DNA from: Pseudomonadota bacterium
GTDB taxonomy: Bacteria; Pseudomonadota; Gammaproteobacteria; Burkholderiales; Burkholderiaceae_C
DNA length: 18,834 nucleotides
Direction of reading: 5' to 3'
Assembly: GCA_023460715.1 (NCBI GenBank)
Contig: JAEWPH010000217.1
Span: 1 to 18,834, forward strand
How positions within the stretch are numbered: position 1 is the stretch's first letter; each line of letters starts with the position of its first letter. The notes under the pieces were generated by a model. It saw nothing but the letters and a program-made list of their open reading frames with translations, was not told the DNA's origin and did no database searches. Positions 1 to 7,745 of this stretch are shown piece by piece. A program made the position numbers and the translations under genes.

Positions 1-5
1 TTGTT

Positions 6-950
6 CTAATTGGCCGCGGTGGGGCGGGCCGCCGGCGGGGCCCACAGCTGCGGCGTGAGCACCACGCCCAGCGCCACGCCCAGCAGCGAGGTCGGGAACT
101 CCATGAGCCGGTCCGCATAGAAAAGCCAGGTGACGCTGCCCGGCGCCAGGTAGGACGCGATCTGCGTATTGATCATGAGCGAGATCTGCGCCACACCCAC
201 GCCCAGCAGCGCCGGCCCCATCAGGCGCAGGATCTGGCGCACCTGCGCGTCCTGGGCGGCCCTGCGCACGGCACCCCAGGTCACGCCGATGCGCGGCAGC
301 AGACCCAGGCGGTGCAGCGCCGGTATTTGCACCGCCAGTTGCAGCACGCCGCCCAGCATCACCCCGGCAGCCATGGCGAAGATGGGCTCGATGCCCCGCG
401 CCGCCAACTGCGGCGCGCCCAGCCAGGCCGCGGCGATCATCGCCAGGTTCAGCAGCACCGGTGTCGCGGCGGAAACGACGAACCGCTTCCAGGTATTGAG
501 CACGCCGGCGGACAGCGCCACCAGCGACATGAAACCGATGTAGGGGAACATCCACCGGGTCATGAGCACGGCGGCGTCGAAGCCCGCGGGGCTTTGCCGC
601 ATGCCGCTGGCCAACGCCCAAACCAGCACCGGCGCGCCGACCACGCCCAGCACGCAGGTCAGCAGCAGCACCCAGAACAGCACCGTCGCCACGTGCGAGA
701 CGAGCACGCACGTTGCCTCATCGCCGTGCCGGGCCTTGTGGCCCGCCAGCACCGGAACGAACGCCTGGCTGAAGGCGCCTTCGGCGAACAGCCGGCGGAA
801 GAGGTTGGGAATGCGGAACGCGACATTGAAGGCGTCGGTCAGTGCATTGGCGCCGAACATCGACGCCATGAGCAGATCGCGCACCAGCCCCGTCACGCGG
901 GAGGCCAGGGTCAGCAGGGAAACGGTGGAGGCGGCTTTGAACAGTGACAC
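6..950 (-). CDS. murJ: Lipid II flippase MurJ, C-terminally truncated
   Basis: MurJ (MviN family, MOP superfamily) moves the peptidoglycan precursor lipid II across the inner membrane. The N-terminus (KAASTVSLLTLASRVTG, then DAFNVAFRIPNLFRR and AEGAFSQAFVP) is classic MurJ, and many hydrophobic segments follow. The protein is collinear with the family to about residue 302 (LGVALGVVLTPQL), then runs 12 unfamiliar Ala/Pro-rich residues to a stop at 6-8. Normal family length is about 510 residues, so some 200 residues, roughly the last five or six membrane helices, are missing. The start is GTG at 950; no strong Shine-Dalgarno is visible. It is divergent from rpsT. The break could be a frameshift, a rearrangement or insertion junction just inside the window edge, or a sequence error. 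MurJ identity is secure; integrity is doubtful. Confidence 0.88.
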   Translation of the reverse strand: MSLFKAASTVSLLTLASRVTGLVRDLLMASMFGANALTDAFNVAFRIPNLFRRLFAEGAFSQAFVPVLAGHKARHGDEATCVLVSHVATVLFWVLLLTCVLGVVGAPVLVWALASGMRQSPAGFDAAVLMTRWMFPYIGFMSLVALSAGVLNTWKRFVVSAATPVLLNLAMIAAAWLGAPQLAARGIEPIFAMAAGVMLGGVLQLAVQIPALHRLGLLPRIGVTWGAVRRAAQDAQVRQILRLMGPALLGVGVAQISLMINTQIASYLAPGSVTWLFYADRLMEFPTSLLGVALGVVLTPQLWAPPAARPTAAN

Positions 951-1007
951 CGGCGGGAGTGTATGCGCTCATGCAGAAGCGCCGGGCGGCGTCCGCAAGC
1001 GGGAGCA

Positions 1008-1036
1008 CTGCCGTGCCGCGCGGTCTGGTCTATAAT
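1008..1036 (+). promoter_or_regulatory. Candidate rpsT promoter
   Basis: A perfect TATAAT lies at 1031-1036, about 48 bases before the rpsT start. A weak -35 candidate (CTGCCG, 1008-1013) sits 17 bases upstream. The -10 is convincing; the -35 match is only 3 of 6. The expected transcript would begin near 1043 and carry the AAGGA ribosome binding site at 1070-1074. Confidence 0.6.
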
Positions 1037-1083
1037 CGCCGGCTTTGCTGACAACATCCGCAGACACTTAAGGAACCGACATC

Positions 1084-1383
1084 ATGGCATCTGCCAAGCC
1101 CAAGAAAAAGAACCCCCGTCTGGCGTCCGGCCGCAAGCGCGCCCGCCAAGACGTCAAGCTGAACGCTGCGAACACCTCGCTGCGCTCCAAGTACCGTACC
1201 GCGGTCAAGAACGTCGAGAAGGCCGTCGTGGCCGGCGACAAGACCAAGGCCACCGAACTGTTTGCGAAGATGCAAGCCGTCGTCGACACCATCGCCGACA
1301 AGGGCATCTTCCACAAGAACAAGGCTGCTCGTGACAAGAGCCGCCTGTCCGCCAAGGTGAAAGCCCTGGCCCTGGCCGCCTGA
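1084..1383 (+). CDS. rpsT: 30S ribosomal protein S20
   Basis: S20 is a primary 16S rRNA-binding protein of the small subunit. The sequence opens [20 protein letters not shown] and is Lys/Arg/Ala-rich throughout ([13 protein letters not shown], then [20 protein letters not shown]), which is characteristic of the helical-bundle S20 family. At 99 residues it is slightly longer than the ~87-residue enterobacterial protein, with an Ala/Leu-rich end. The start is ATG at 1084 with AAGGA ten bases upstream. It is a single-gene unit: a strong -10 precedes it and a UUCG-loop terminator follows at 1466-1488. It is divergent from murJ, with 133 bases between. Confidence 0.97.
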   Translation: MASAKPKKKNPRLASGRKRARQDVKLNAANTSLRSKYRTAVKNVEKAVVAGDKTKATELFAKMQAVVDTIADKGIFHKNKAARDKSRLSAKVKALALAA

Positions 1384-1465
1384 CCTTTCAGGCAAACAGC
1401 CCGGGTGGCCACATGCCTGTGACCGCCCGCCGTTTGTAACGGGTGCGCTGTCAGCAAAAAACGAG

Positions 1466-1488
1466 AAACCGCCTTCGGGCGGTTTTTT
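1466..1488 (+). terminator. Intrinsic terminator of rpsT
   Basis: A perfect 8-bp stem AAACCGCC (1466-1473) / GGCGGTTT (1478-1485) closes a TTCG tetraloop and runs into a T tract ending at 1488. It lies 83 bases after the rpsT stop. The A-rich 5' flank means it might also work on the other strand. Confidence 0.92.
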
Positions 1489-1801
1489 CGTTGGGGCGCC
1501 CGATCCTGCGCACCCCGACTTCGCCAGCCCCGCTGCCCTCCTGGAACTTTCAGCACCGCAAGCTGGCTCGCGCTCCGCGGCTCGGGCCGCCCGGACAGCA
1601 AGCCGCCCCCTTCACAGCCACCACCTGGTCAAGTGCAAAGTGGTGCACCGCCCCATAGCAGAGTCCGCACTAACACCAATTGACTATCGTCAAAAAAACA
1701 GCAGACGGGGACAATCCACACGATCAAGAAGGCCCCTTGCGAAGGGCCTCCGAAGCCCGCACGCGCCTGCGGGCTTTTTTCACTCCCGTCTGGAAGAAGT
1801 C
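1489..1801 (+). promoter_or_regulatory. mqo upstream region with tandem hairpins
   Basis: This 313-base stretch has no convincing gene. It contains a perfect inverted repeat TTGAC-TATC-GTCAA at 1680-1693. A hairpin follows at 1730-1749 (AGGCCC / GGGCCT, with an alternative CCCTT/AAGGG pairing at 1734-1746). A terminator-like hairpin sits at 1753-1780: 8-bp stem AAGCCCGC / GCGGGCTT, 8-base loop, T tract 1775-1780. Only 21 bases, including a GGAAGAAG-like ribosome site, separate the T tract from the mqo ATG. There is no room for a normal promoter after the terminator. mqo transcripts therefore probably read through it, or the structure regulates mqo, or it ends a small RNA. No clear -10/-35 pair was found. 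Confidence 0.6.
1753..1780 (+). terminator. Intrinsic terminator/attenuator just before mqo
   Basis: AAGCCCGC (1753-1760) pairs perfectly with GCGGGCTT (1769-1776) around an 8-base loop, followed by six Ts (1775-1780). The structure is a standard Rho-independent terminator. Its placement 21 bases before a start codon suggests conditional read-through, or the 3' end of a short leader or small RNA. Which of these applies cannot be told from sequence alone. Confidence 0.8.
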
Positions 1802-3499
1802 ATGAAGAAATCGATCAAAGCAGGACTGGGTGCCCTTGTGGTGCTGGTCCTGGCCTCGGTACTGTTTTTATTTTGGCCGCTGTTTCCCCGCTCGGTGCCG
1901 CCCGCGGAGAACGACAAGCCCGTGGACGTGGTGATGGTCGGCGCCGGGGTGATGAGCACGACCCTGGCCACCTACCTGCAGGAACTGCAGCCCGACTGGA
2001 AGATCGAGGTGTTCGAGCGGCTCGACGGCGTGGCCCTGGAGAGCTCCAACGGCTGGAACAACGCCGGTACCGGCCACTCCGGTTTCGCCGAGCTGAACTA
2101 CACGCCCGAGCTGCCTGACGGCTCCATCGAAACCAAGCGCGCCGTCGGCATTGCCGAGCAGTTCGAGGTGTCCCGCCAGTTCTGGGCGCACCAGATCGGC
2201 CGCGGCCACATGCAAAAGCCCCAGAGCTTCGTGAACGCCACGCCGCACATGAGCTTCGTGTGGGGCGACGCGAACATCGAGTACCTGCGCAAGCGCCACG
2301 CCGCACTCACCAAGAACCCGCTCTTCTACGGCATGGAGTTCTCCGAGGACCAGGCCAAGATCAAGGAATGGGCGCCCCTCGTGATCGAAGGGCGTGATCC
2401 GCAACAGAAGGTGGCCGCCACCTACATGCCCCTCGGCACGGACGTCGATTACGGCAGCGTCACCAACCAGCTGATGCAGAGCCTGAAGAGCAGCCCCAAC
2501 TTCCAGCTGAACCTCCGCCACGAAGTGCGCGCCCTGCGCCAGAACGACGACAAGACCTGGAACGTCACGGTCGCCAACCTGGCCGACGGTGCGAAGGAAA
2601 AGACCATCAAGGCGAAGTTCGTCTTCGTCGGCGCCGGCGGCGCAGCCCTGAAGATGCTGCAGGCCTCCGGCATTCCCGAGGCACGCAACTACGCGGGCTT
2701 CCCCGTGGGCGGCGAATTCCTGGCCATCGAGAACCCTGCCATCACTTCGCGCCACGGCGTAAAGGCCTACGGCAAGGCCGCCGAAGGCTCGCCTCCGATG
2801 TCGGTGCCCCACATCGACGCCCGCAAGCTCGACGGCAAGGATGTGGTGCTCTTCGGCCCCTTCGCGCTGCAGTCCACGAAGTTTCTCAAGCAGGGCTCCT
2901 GGTTCGACCTCTTCTCGTCGATCAACCACGACAACCTGGGCGGCATGCTGCGCGTGGGCATCCACAACCTGGATCTGGTGCGCTACCTGGTGCAGCAGGC
3001 GGCATTGACGGATGACGACCGGCAGCGCGCATTGCAGGAGTACTTCCCCAACGCCAAGCGTGAAGACTGGCGCCTGGCCGTAGCCGGCCAGCGCGTGCAG
3101 GTCATCAAGCGCGATCCCAAGGAAGGCGCCGTGCTGCAGTTCGGCACCGAGATCGTGACCGACAAGGACGGCACCATCGCCGCGCTGCTGGGGGCGTCGC
3201 CAGGTGCGTCCACCGCGCCGCACATCATGATCAACCTCATGACCAAGGCCTTCCCCCAGCAGATGACCGACGCCGGCTGGAAGCCTCGCCTGCAGCAGAT
3301 CGTGCCTTCCTATGGCCGCAAGCTGAACGAAGACGCCGCGCTGACCAACGAGATCCGCCGCATGACCAGCACCGCGCTGCAACTGCCCTACCTCGACGTG
3401 CCCGTGAGCCTGACCGGCACGACCGCGCCCGCCGCGCTGCCCAAGGCCGCCCCGCAGGCACCGGTTCGACAGCAGAACAAGGAAATGCAGGCCCTCTGA
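1802..3499 (+). CDS. mqo: Malate:quinone oxidoreductase (membrane-anchored)
   Basis: Mqo is an FAD enzyme that oxidises malate to oxaloacetate and passes electrons to the quinone pool. The 565-residue protein starts MKKSIKAG, followed by a hydrophobic segment at about residues 8-27 that looks like an uncleaved membrane anchor. A Rossmann FAD motif follows ([25 protein letters not shown] at 47-52). Family blocks [17 protein letters not shown], then [15 protein letters not shown] and FPVGGEFL, and a C-terminal [11 protein letters not shown] are all visible. The last ~30 residues are an Ala/Pro-rich extension. ATG at 1802 is chosen because GGAAGAAG lies just upstream and the signal-anchor follows at once; the frame is open further upstream to 1640, but that part overlaps the hairpins. 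Alternatives within the FAD oxidoreductases are unlikely. Confidence 0.95.
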   Translation: MKKSIKAGLGALVVLVLASVLFLFWPLFPRSVPPAENDKPVDVVMVGAGVMSTTLATYLQELQPDWKIEVFERLDGVALESSNGWNNAGTGHSGFAELNYTPELPDGSIETKRAVGIAEQFEVSRQFWAHQIGRGHMQKPQSFVNATPHMSFVWGDANIEYLRKRHAALTKNPLFYGMEFSEDQAKIKEWAPLVIEGRDPQQKVAATYMPLGTDVDYGSVTNQLMQSLKSSPNFQLNLRHEVRALRQNDDKTWNVTVANLADGAKEKTIKAKFVFVGAGGAALKMLQASGIPEARNYAGFPVGGEFLAIENPAITSRHGVKAYGKAAEGSPPMSVPHIDARKLDGKDVVLFGPFALQSTKFLKQGSWFDLFSSINHDNLGGMLRVGIHNLDLVRYLVQQAALTDDDRQRALQEYFPNAKREDWRLAVAGQRVQVIKRDPKEGAVLQFGTEIVTDKDGTIAALLGASPGASTAPHIMINLMTKAFPQQMTDAGWKPRLQQIVPSYGRKLNEDAALTNEIRRMTSTALQLPYLDVPVSLTGTTAPAALPKAAPQAPVRQQNKEMQAL

Positions 3500-3539
3500 G
3501 CCCCGCCAACGACGGCCTCCGAGGCCGCCGTGCCCAGCA

Positions 3540-3578
3540 CGCCCCGCCGCTGCCCGATGAGGCAGCCCGGGGCGTTTT
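3540..3578 (+). terminator. Intrinsic terminator of mqo
   Basis: Outer stem CGCCCC (3540-3545) / GGGGCG (3569-3574) and inner stem GCTGCC (3549-3554) / GGCAGC (3561-3566) are separated by a small internal loop and followed by TTTT. It lies 41 bases after the mqo stop and ends 22 bases before the next gene. Confidence 0.85.
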
Positions 3579-3599
3579 CCATGGCGCCGCCGCCTTCTC

Positions 3600-4982
3600 A
3601 TGCACAACGCTTCCCCGAATCCGCTCACACACGGCCCCGTGGCGACCACGCTGGTGCGGTTTGCCCTGCCCGTGCTCGGCGGTTACGTGCTGCAGTCGCT
3701 GGGCCATTCCCTGCATGCCGCCTGGATCGGGGGAACACTCGGGCCCGCCGCGCTGGCCGCTGCGACACAAGCGAACAACCTGTTGTTCGTGCTGATCGCC
3801 ATCGTGTTCGGCATCAGCCAGGCAGCCGGCATCCTGGTGGCACAGGCGATGGGCGCTGGGGACAGGGAACGGGCGCGGCGGGTCGCCGGCACCGGCGCCA
3901 GCCTCTTCGCGCTGGGCGCGGTCGTGATGGGTGCGGCCGCGTGGCTGCTGGCGCCCGCACTGCTGAGGGCCCTCCGCACGCCACCGGACATCGCCCCGCT
4001 GGCGCAGTCTTACCTGCGCTGGCTGCTGCCCGCGCTGCCGGTGCAGATGCTCTTCATCTGCGCCAGCGCCGTGCTGCGCGGCGCCGGTGACGCGCGCCGG
4101 CCGTTTCTCTGTCTGCTCGGCGGCATCGCACTCGATGCGCTGCTGGCTCCGGCCCTCATCCGCGGCATCGGGCCCCTACCGCCGCTGGGCATGGCCGGCT
4201 CCGCCGTGGCACTGTTGCTGTCACAGGCCGCGGCCCTGGCAGCCCTGCTCGTGTGGGTACGGAGACAAAACCACCCCCTGTGGATCGGCGGAGAGGCCCG
4301 CACATGGCTGCGCCCTGACGTGCGCACCGCGGCGGCCCTGCTGCGCACCGGTCTTCCGATGGGTCTGCAGATGATGGCGGCGGCAGCCAGCCTGGTGGCG
4401 CTGCTGGCCTTGGTGAACCGACAGGGCGCGCTGGCTACGTCGGCCTACAGCGCGGCGCTGCAGCTATGGACCTACGTGCAGATGCCTGCGATGGCCATCG
4501 GCGCTGCCTGCACCAGCATGGCGGCGCAGTGCGCGGGCGCAGGCGAGTGGCACCGCATCGGCCGCGTCGCCCGCGCCGGACTGGTCTGGATGGCGCTTGC
4601 GACGGGCGCGCTCATCGCCCTGACCCTGCTGCTGGATGCGCCATTGCTGTCACTGTTCCTACCGCAGGGCGGCCCCGCATTGGCCGCCGCGCAGGCGATC
4701 AACCGCCAGGTGATCGGATCGTTCCTGCTTCTGGGTGTCGGCATGGTGTTGTCCGGCGTCGTGCGTTCGACCGGGGCCGTCTGGGCGCCGCTGGCCCTGT
4801 GGGCCTTCGCCCTATGGGGCATTCGCTTGCCCGCGGCGCTGTGGCTGCCCACTTGGTGGGGGCCCGGCGCGCTGTGGTGGAGCTTTGCCGCCAGTGCGCT
4901 GGGCTTCGCGGTGCTGTCGCTGGCGTACTACCGCTCCGGCCACTGGAAGCGCGCATGCAGGCTGCCCTGGCTGGATGTCTGA
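3600..4982 (+). CDS. MATE family efflux transporter
   Basis: The 460-residue protein has about twelve hydrophobic segments in two similar halves, the expected size and topology for MATE (NorM/DinF) exporters, which expel cationic drugs or metabolites using Na+ or H+ gradients. Supporting features are an N-terminal block with a VLGGYVLQSLGHSLHAAWIG core, GISQAAGILVAQAMGAGDRERA (the conserved loop after helix 2), SAVLRGAGDARRP (helix 4/5 region), and GLPMGLQMM opening the second half. The substrate cannot be told from sequence. ATG at 3600 has no clear Shine-Dalgarno. It follows the mqo terminator closely and converges on the DUF3579 gene, 35 bases away, so it is probably its own transcription unit. 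Confidence 0.9.
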   Translation: MHNASPNPLTHGPVATTLVRFALPVLGGYVLQSLGHSLHAAWIGGTLGPAALAAATQANNLLFVLIAIVFGISQAAGILVAQAMGAGDRERARRVAGTGASLFALGAVVMGAAAWLLAPALLRALRTPPDIAPLAQSYLRWLLPALPVQMLFICASAVLRGAGDARRPFLCLLGGIALDALLAPALIRGIGPLPPLGMAGSAVALLLSQAAALAALLVWVRRQNHPLWIGGEARTWLRPDVRTAAALLRTGLPMGLQMMAAAASLVALLALVNRQGALATSAYSAALQLWTYVQMPAMAIGAACTSMAAQCAGAGEWHRIGRVARAGLVWMALATGALIALTLLLDAPLLSLFLPQGGPALAAAQAINRQVIGSFLLLGVGMVLSGVVRSTGAVWAPLALWAFALWGIRLPAALWLPTWWGPGALWWSFAASALGFAVLSLAYYRSGHWKRACRLPWLDV

Positions 4983-5017
4983 GATGCGGAAGGCGCCCGC
5001 CGCGGCGGAGCGAACGC

Positions 5018-5350
5018 TCAGGCCTTGGGGGGCTGCGCGGGGCTGCCGTCCGGCAGCAGGCAGGCCTCGGCCACCTGAAGGTTGTTGTCGCGCGCGAAGT
5101 TCAGCACAAAGTCCCAGGCCATGGGCTCGTGCGACTGCAGGTCGCGGTGGACGACCACGCACTTGACGCCATTCATGGTGGTGGGAACACACCAGGGCGA
5201 ATAGCTCAGATGGCTGCCGGGCCGCGCGCCGCCGGGGCGGAACTGGCTCATGACCCCGGCCAGGCGCTCGGCCCAGTCGCTGGGGCGAAAGGTTCTCCCG
5301 TCGTGGGTGACGCCTTGTATGAAGACTTCTTTGGAGGAGGGGGAAACCAT
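5018..5350 (-). CDS. DUF3579 domain-containing protein
   Basis: This 110-residue protein of unknown function is recognised by MVSPSSKEVFIQGVTHDGRTFRPSDWAERL, then LSYSPWCVPTTMNGVKCVVV and MAWDFVLNFARDNNLQV, which match my memory of the betaproteobacterial DUF3579 family. No signal peptide or membrane segment is visible, so it is probably cytoplasmic. It is divergent from argD, a neighbourhood I recall from related genomes, which suggests but does not prove a link with arginine metabolism. The start is ATG at 5350; no clear ribosome site is seen. A perfect palindrome at 5409-5422 lies about 58 bases upstream. Confidence 0.8.
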   Translation of the reverse strand: MVSPSSKEVFIQGVTHDGRTFRPSDWAERLAGVMSQFRPGGARPGSHLSYSPWCVPTTMNGVKCVVVHRDLQSHEPMAWDFVLNFARDNNLQVAEACLLPDGSPAQPPKA

Positions 5351-5408
5351 CGGGGTCGGGGTCGTTGGAAGGCGCGCGGCATGGGCTGACGCGATCCGCG
5401 CATTCTAA

Positions 5409-5422
5409 CTCTTATATAAGAG
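5409..5422. promoter_or_regulatory. Perfect AT-rich palindrome between DUF3579 gene and argD
   Basis: CTCTTATATAAGAG is a perfect 14-bp inverted repeat, markedly AT-rich against its surroundings. On the minus strand it is followed at once by TTAGAAT, where TAGAAT would be a 5-of-6 -10 for the DUF3579 gene, so it may be an operator in that promoter. It does not match the ArgR box as I know it. No binding protein can be named. Confidence 0.45.
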
Positions 5423-5508
5423 CTGACCCCCTCAAAGACCCCGCGCACCGGGTCTGGCGCGCATGGCTGTGATGCGGATTCCTCAACAGCGCGCCGTGGC
5501 GCTGCGCC

Positions 5509-5514
5509 TAGAAT
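5509..5514 (+). promoter_or_regulatory. Possible argD -10 element
   Basis: TAGAAT (5 of 6 to consensus) lies about 64 bases before the argD start and is followed by CG. No good -35 is visible at 16-18 bases spacing, so this is tentative. Confidence 0.3.
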
Positions 5515-5577
5515 CGTGCTTCGTTTTCCGGTTCACCGCGACCGGTGTACCCCACGCCTTGCCAGGAGATGTACCGC

Positions 5578-6774
5578 ATGACCGCTGCCACCCCAGCCAC
5601 CTCGCCCCACGTGATGAACACCTACGGCCGCCTGCCGATCGCGCTGGCCCGTGGTCAGGGCTGCCGAGTCTGGGACGTCAACGGCAAGGAATACCTGGAT
5701 GGCCTGGGCGGCATCGCCGTGAACACGCTGGGCCACAACCACCCGCAGCTGGTGCCGGCCCTGCAGGAACAGATCACCCAGCTGATCCATACCTCCAACT
5801 ACTACCACATCCCCCTGCAGGAGCAACTGGCCGCCAAGCTGGTGGAGCTCTCGGGCATGCAGAACGCGTTCTTCTGCAACTCCGGGCTGGAGGCCAATGA
5901 GGCGGCGATCAAGATCGCACGCAAGTACGGCGTGGACAAGGGCATCGCCAAGCCCGAGATCGTGGTCTACGAGAAGGCCTTCCACGGCCGCTCCATCGCC
6001 ACCATGTCGGCCACCGGCAATCCCAAGATCTACAGCGGCTTCGGCCCGCTCGTCGAAGGCTTCATCCGCGTGCCCCTGAACGACATCGAGGCGATCAAGC
6101 AGGCCACGGAGGGCAATCCCAACGTGGTGGCCGTGTTCTTCGAAACCATCCAGGGCGAAGGCGGCATCAATCCGATGCGCGTGGAGTACCTGCAGCAGCT
6201 GCGCCAGCTGTGCGATGAGCGCGGCTGGCTGATGATGATCGACGAGGTGCAGTGCGGTGTTGGCCGCACCGGCAAGTGGTTCGCCCACCAATGGGCCGGT
6301 ATCGTGCCCGACGTGATGCCCCTGGCCAAGGGCCTGGGCTCGGGCGTGCCGATCGGCGCCGTCGTGGCCGGCCCCAAGGCCGCCAACGTGCTGCAGCCGG
6401 GCAACCACGGCACCACCTTCGGCGGCAACCCGCTGGCCATGCGTGCCGGCGTGGAGACGCTGCGAATCATGGAGCAGGACCAGCTCATCGACAACGCCGC
6501 CAAGGTGGGTGCGCACCTGCGTGCCGCGCTGCAGCAGGCGCTGGGCAGCCTGCCGGGCGTGAAGGAAATCCGCGGCCAGGGCCTGATGCTGGGCATCGAG
6601 CTGGACAAGCCCTGCGGCGCGCTGATCGGCCGCGCGGCAGAAGCCGGCCTGCTGCTGTCCGTCACCGCAGACAGCGTGATCCGCCTCGTGCCGCCGCTGA
6701 TCCTCACCACCGCCGAGGCGGACGAGATCGTCGCCAAGCTGACCCCGCTGGTCCAGGCCATCCTGGCCGAATAG
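5578..6774 (+). CDS. argD: Acetylornithine aminotransferase (class III PLP)
   Basis: The enzyme makes N-acetylornithine from N-acetylglutamate semialdehyde and glutamate in arginine synthesis, and related enzymes also act on succinyl-diaminopimelate. The 398-residue protein is typical in length. Visible class III aminotransferase features: GGIAVNTLGHNHP (44-56), NSGLEANEAAIK (101-112) for phosphate binding, FHGRS (135-139), the cofactor-ring aspartate in IDEVQCGVGRTG (D222), and the Schiff-base lysine in LAKGLGSG (K251). TFGGNPLA is also present. ATG at 5578 is preferred because AGGAG (5564-5568) is nine bases upstream; an in-frame ATG at 5569 touches that site. argF follows after 22 bases, supporting ArgD over other omega-aminotransferases. 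Confidence 0.93.
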   Translation: MTAATPATSPHVMNTYGRLPIALARGQGCRVWDVNGKEYLDGLGGIAVNTLGHNHPQLVPALQEQITQLIHTSNYYHIPLQEQLAAKLVELSGMQNAFFCNSGLEANEAAIKIARKYGVDKGIAKPEIVVYEKAFHGRSIATMSATGNPKIYSGFGPLVEGFIRVPLNDIEAIKQATEGNPNVVAVFFETIQGEGGINPMRVEYLQQLRQLCDERGWLMMIDEVQCGVGRTGKWFAHQWAGIVPDVMPLAKGLGSGVPIGAVVAGPKAANVLQPGNHGTTFGGNPLAMRAGVETLRIMEQDQLIDNAAKVGAHLRAALQQALGSLPGVKEIRGQGLMLGIELDKPCGALIGRAAEAGLLLSVTADSVIRLVPPLILTTAEADEIVAKLTPLVQAILAE

Positions 6775-6796
6775 AACGGCCGCACGCCATCGCACC

Positions 6797-7717
6797 ATGA
6801 AACATTACCTGCAGTTCAACGACCTCAGCGCCGACGAGTACGCCTACCTGTTCAGCCGTGCCGCGCTCATCAAGGGCAAGTTCAAGAGCTACGAAAAGTA
6901 CCACCCGCTGTCCGACCGCACGCTGGCCATGATCTTCGAGAAGGCCAGCACGCGCACGCGTGTGAGCTTCGAGGCCGGCATGTACCAGCTCGGCGGCAGC
7001 GTGGTGCACCTGACCACGGGCGACAGCCAGCTGGGCCGTGCCGAACCCATCGAGGACAGTGCCAAGGTCATCAGCCGCATGACCGACCTGGTGATGATCC
7101 GCACCTACGAGCAGGCCAAGATCGCGCGCTTCGCCGCCAACTCGCGCGTGCCCGTCATCAACGGCCTCACCAACGAGTTCCACCCCTGCCAGATCCTGGC
7201 GGACATCTTCACCTTCATCGAGCACCGCGGGGACATCAAGGGCAAGGTGGTCGCCTGGGTGGGTGACGGCAACAACATGGCCAACACCTGGCTGCAGGCC
7301 GCCGACCTGCTGGGCTTCACCGTGCATGTGAGCACGCCCGGCGGCTACGAGATCGACGAGAAGCTGGCCTTCGGCGAGCGCACGCCGCGCAGCGGCTGCT
7401 ACAAGGTCTTCAAGGATCCCATGGACGCCTGCCGCGGCGCCGATCTGGTCACCACCGACGTGTGGACCAGCATGGGCTACGAGGCCGAGAACGAGGCCCG
7501 CCGCCTGGCCTTCGCCGACTGGTGCGTCGACCCGGAGATGATGGCCGCCGCCCAGCCCCAGGCCCTGTTCATGCACTGCCTGCCGGCCCACCGCGGCGAG
7601 GAAGTGGAGGCCGATGTGATCGATGGCCCCCAATCGGTGGTCTGGGACGAGGCCGAGAACCGCATGCACGTGCAGAAGGCGCTCATGGAGTACCTGCTGC
7701 TGGGCCGCGTGGGCTGA
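6797..7717 (+). CDS. argF: Ornithine carbamoyltransferase
   Basis: It forms citrulline from ornithine and carbamoyl phosphate. The 306-residue protein carries all signature sites: STRTR (51-55) for carbamoyl phosphate, HPCQ (129-132), DVWTSMG (221-227) with the SMG ornithine loop, and HCLP (260-263) with the active cysteine. Length fits the anabolic enzyme. It lies 22 bases after argD in the same direction and is very probably co-transcribed. The next gene (HD hydrolase) begins 28 bases later, so the operon may extend; argG is not next to it here. Confidence 0.97.
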   Translation: MKHYLQFNDLSADEYAYLFSRAALIKGKFKSYEKYHPLSDRTLAMIFEKASTRTRVSFEAGMYQLGGSVVHLTTGDSQLGRAEPIEDSAKVISRMTDLVMIRTYEQAKIARFAANSRVPVINGLTNEFHPCQILADIFTFIEHRGDIKGKVVAWVGDGNNMANTWLQAADLLGFTVHVSTPGGYEIDEKLAFGERTPRSGCYKVFKDPMDACRGADLVTTDVWTSMGYEAENEARRLAFADWCVDPEMMAAAQPQALFMHCLPAHRGEEVEADVIDGPQSVVWDEAENRMHVQKALMEYLLLGRVG

Positions 7718-7745
7718 CCCCAGCCTCGTGCAAGGTGCCTGCTCC

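Noticed and set aside
1640..1801. Extended mqo start giving 54 extra N-terminal residues
   Set aside because: It would translate through both hairpins, and the extension is Arg/Ser-rich without a signal, whereas ATG 1802 has a ribosome site and is followed at once by the membrane anchor.
1868..3649. Long 593-codon open frame antisense to mqo
   Set aside because: The translation is His/Arg/Gly/Val-rich without any family motif, and the sense strand encodes a full Mqo. Long antisense frames are expected in GC-rich genes.
4997..5008. 12-bp palindrome CCGCCGCGGCGG between the MATE and DUF3579 genes
   Set aside because: There is no T tract on either side, and such GC palindromes are common at this base composition.
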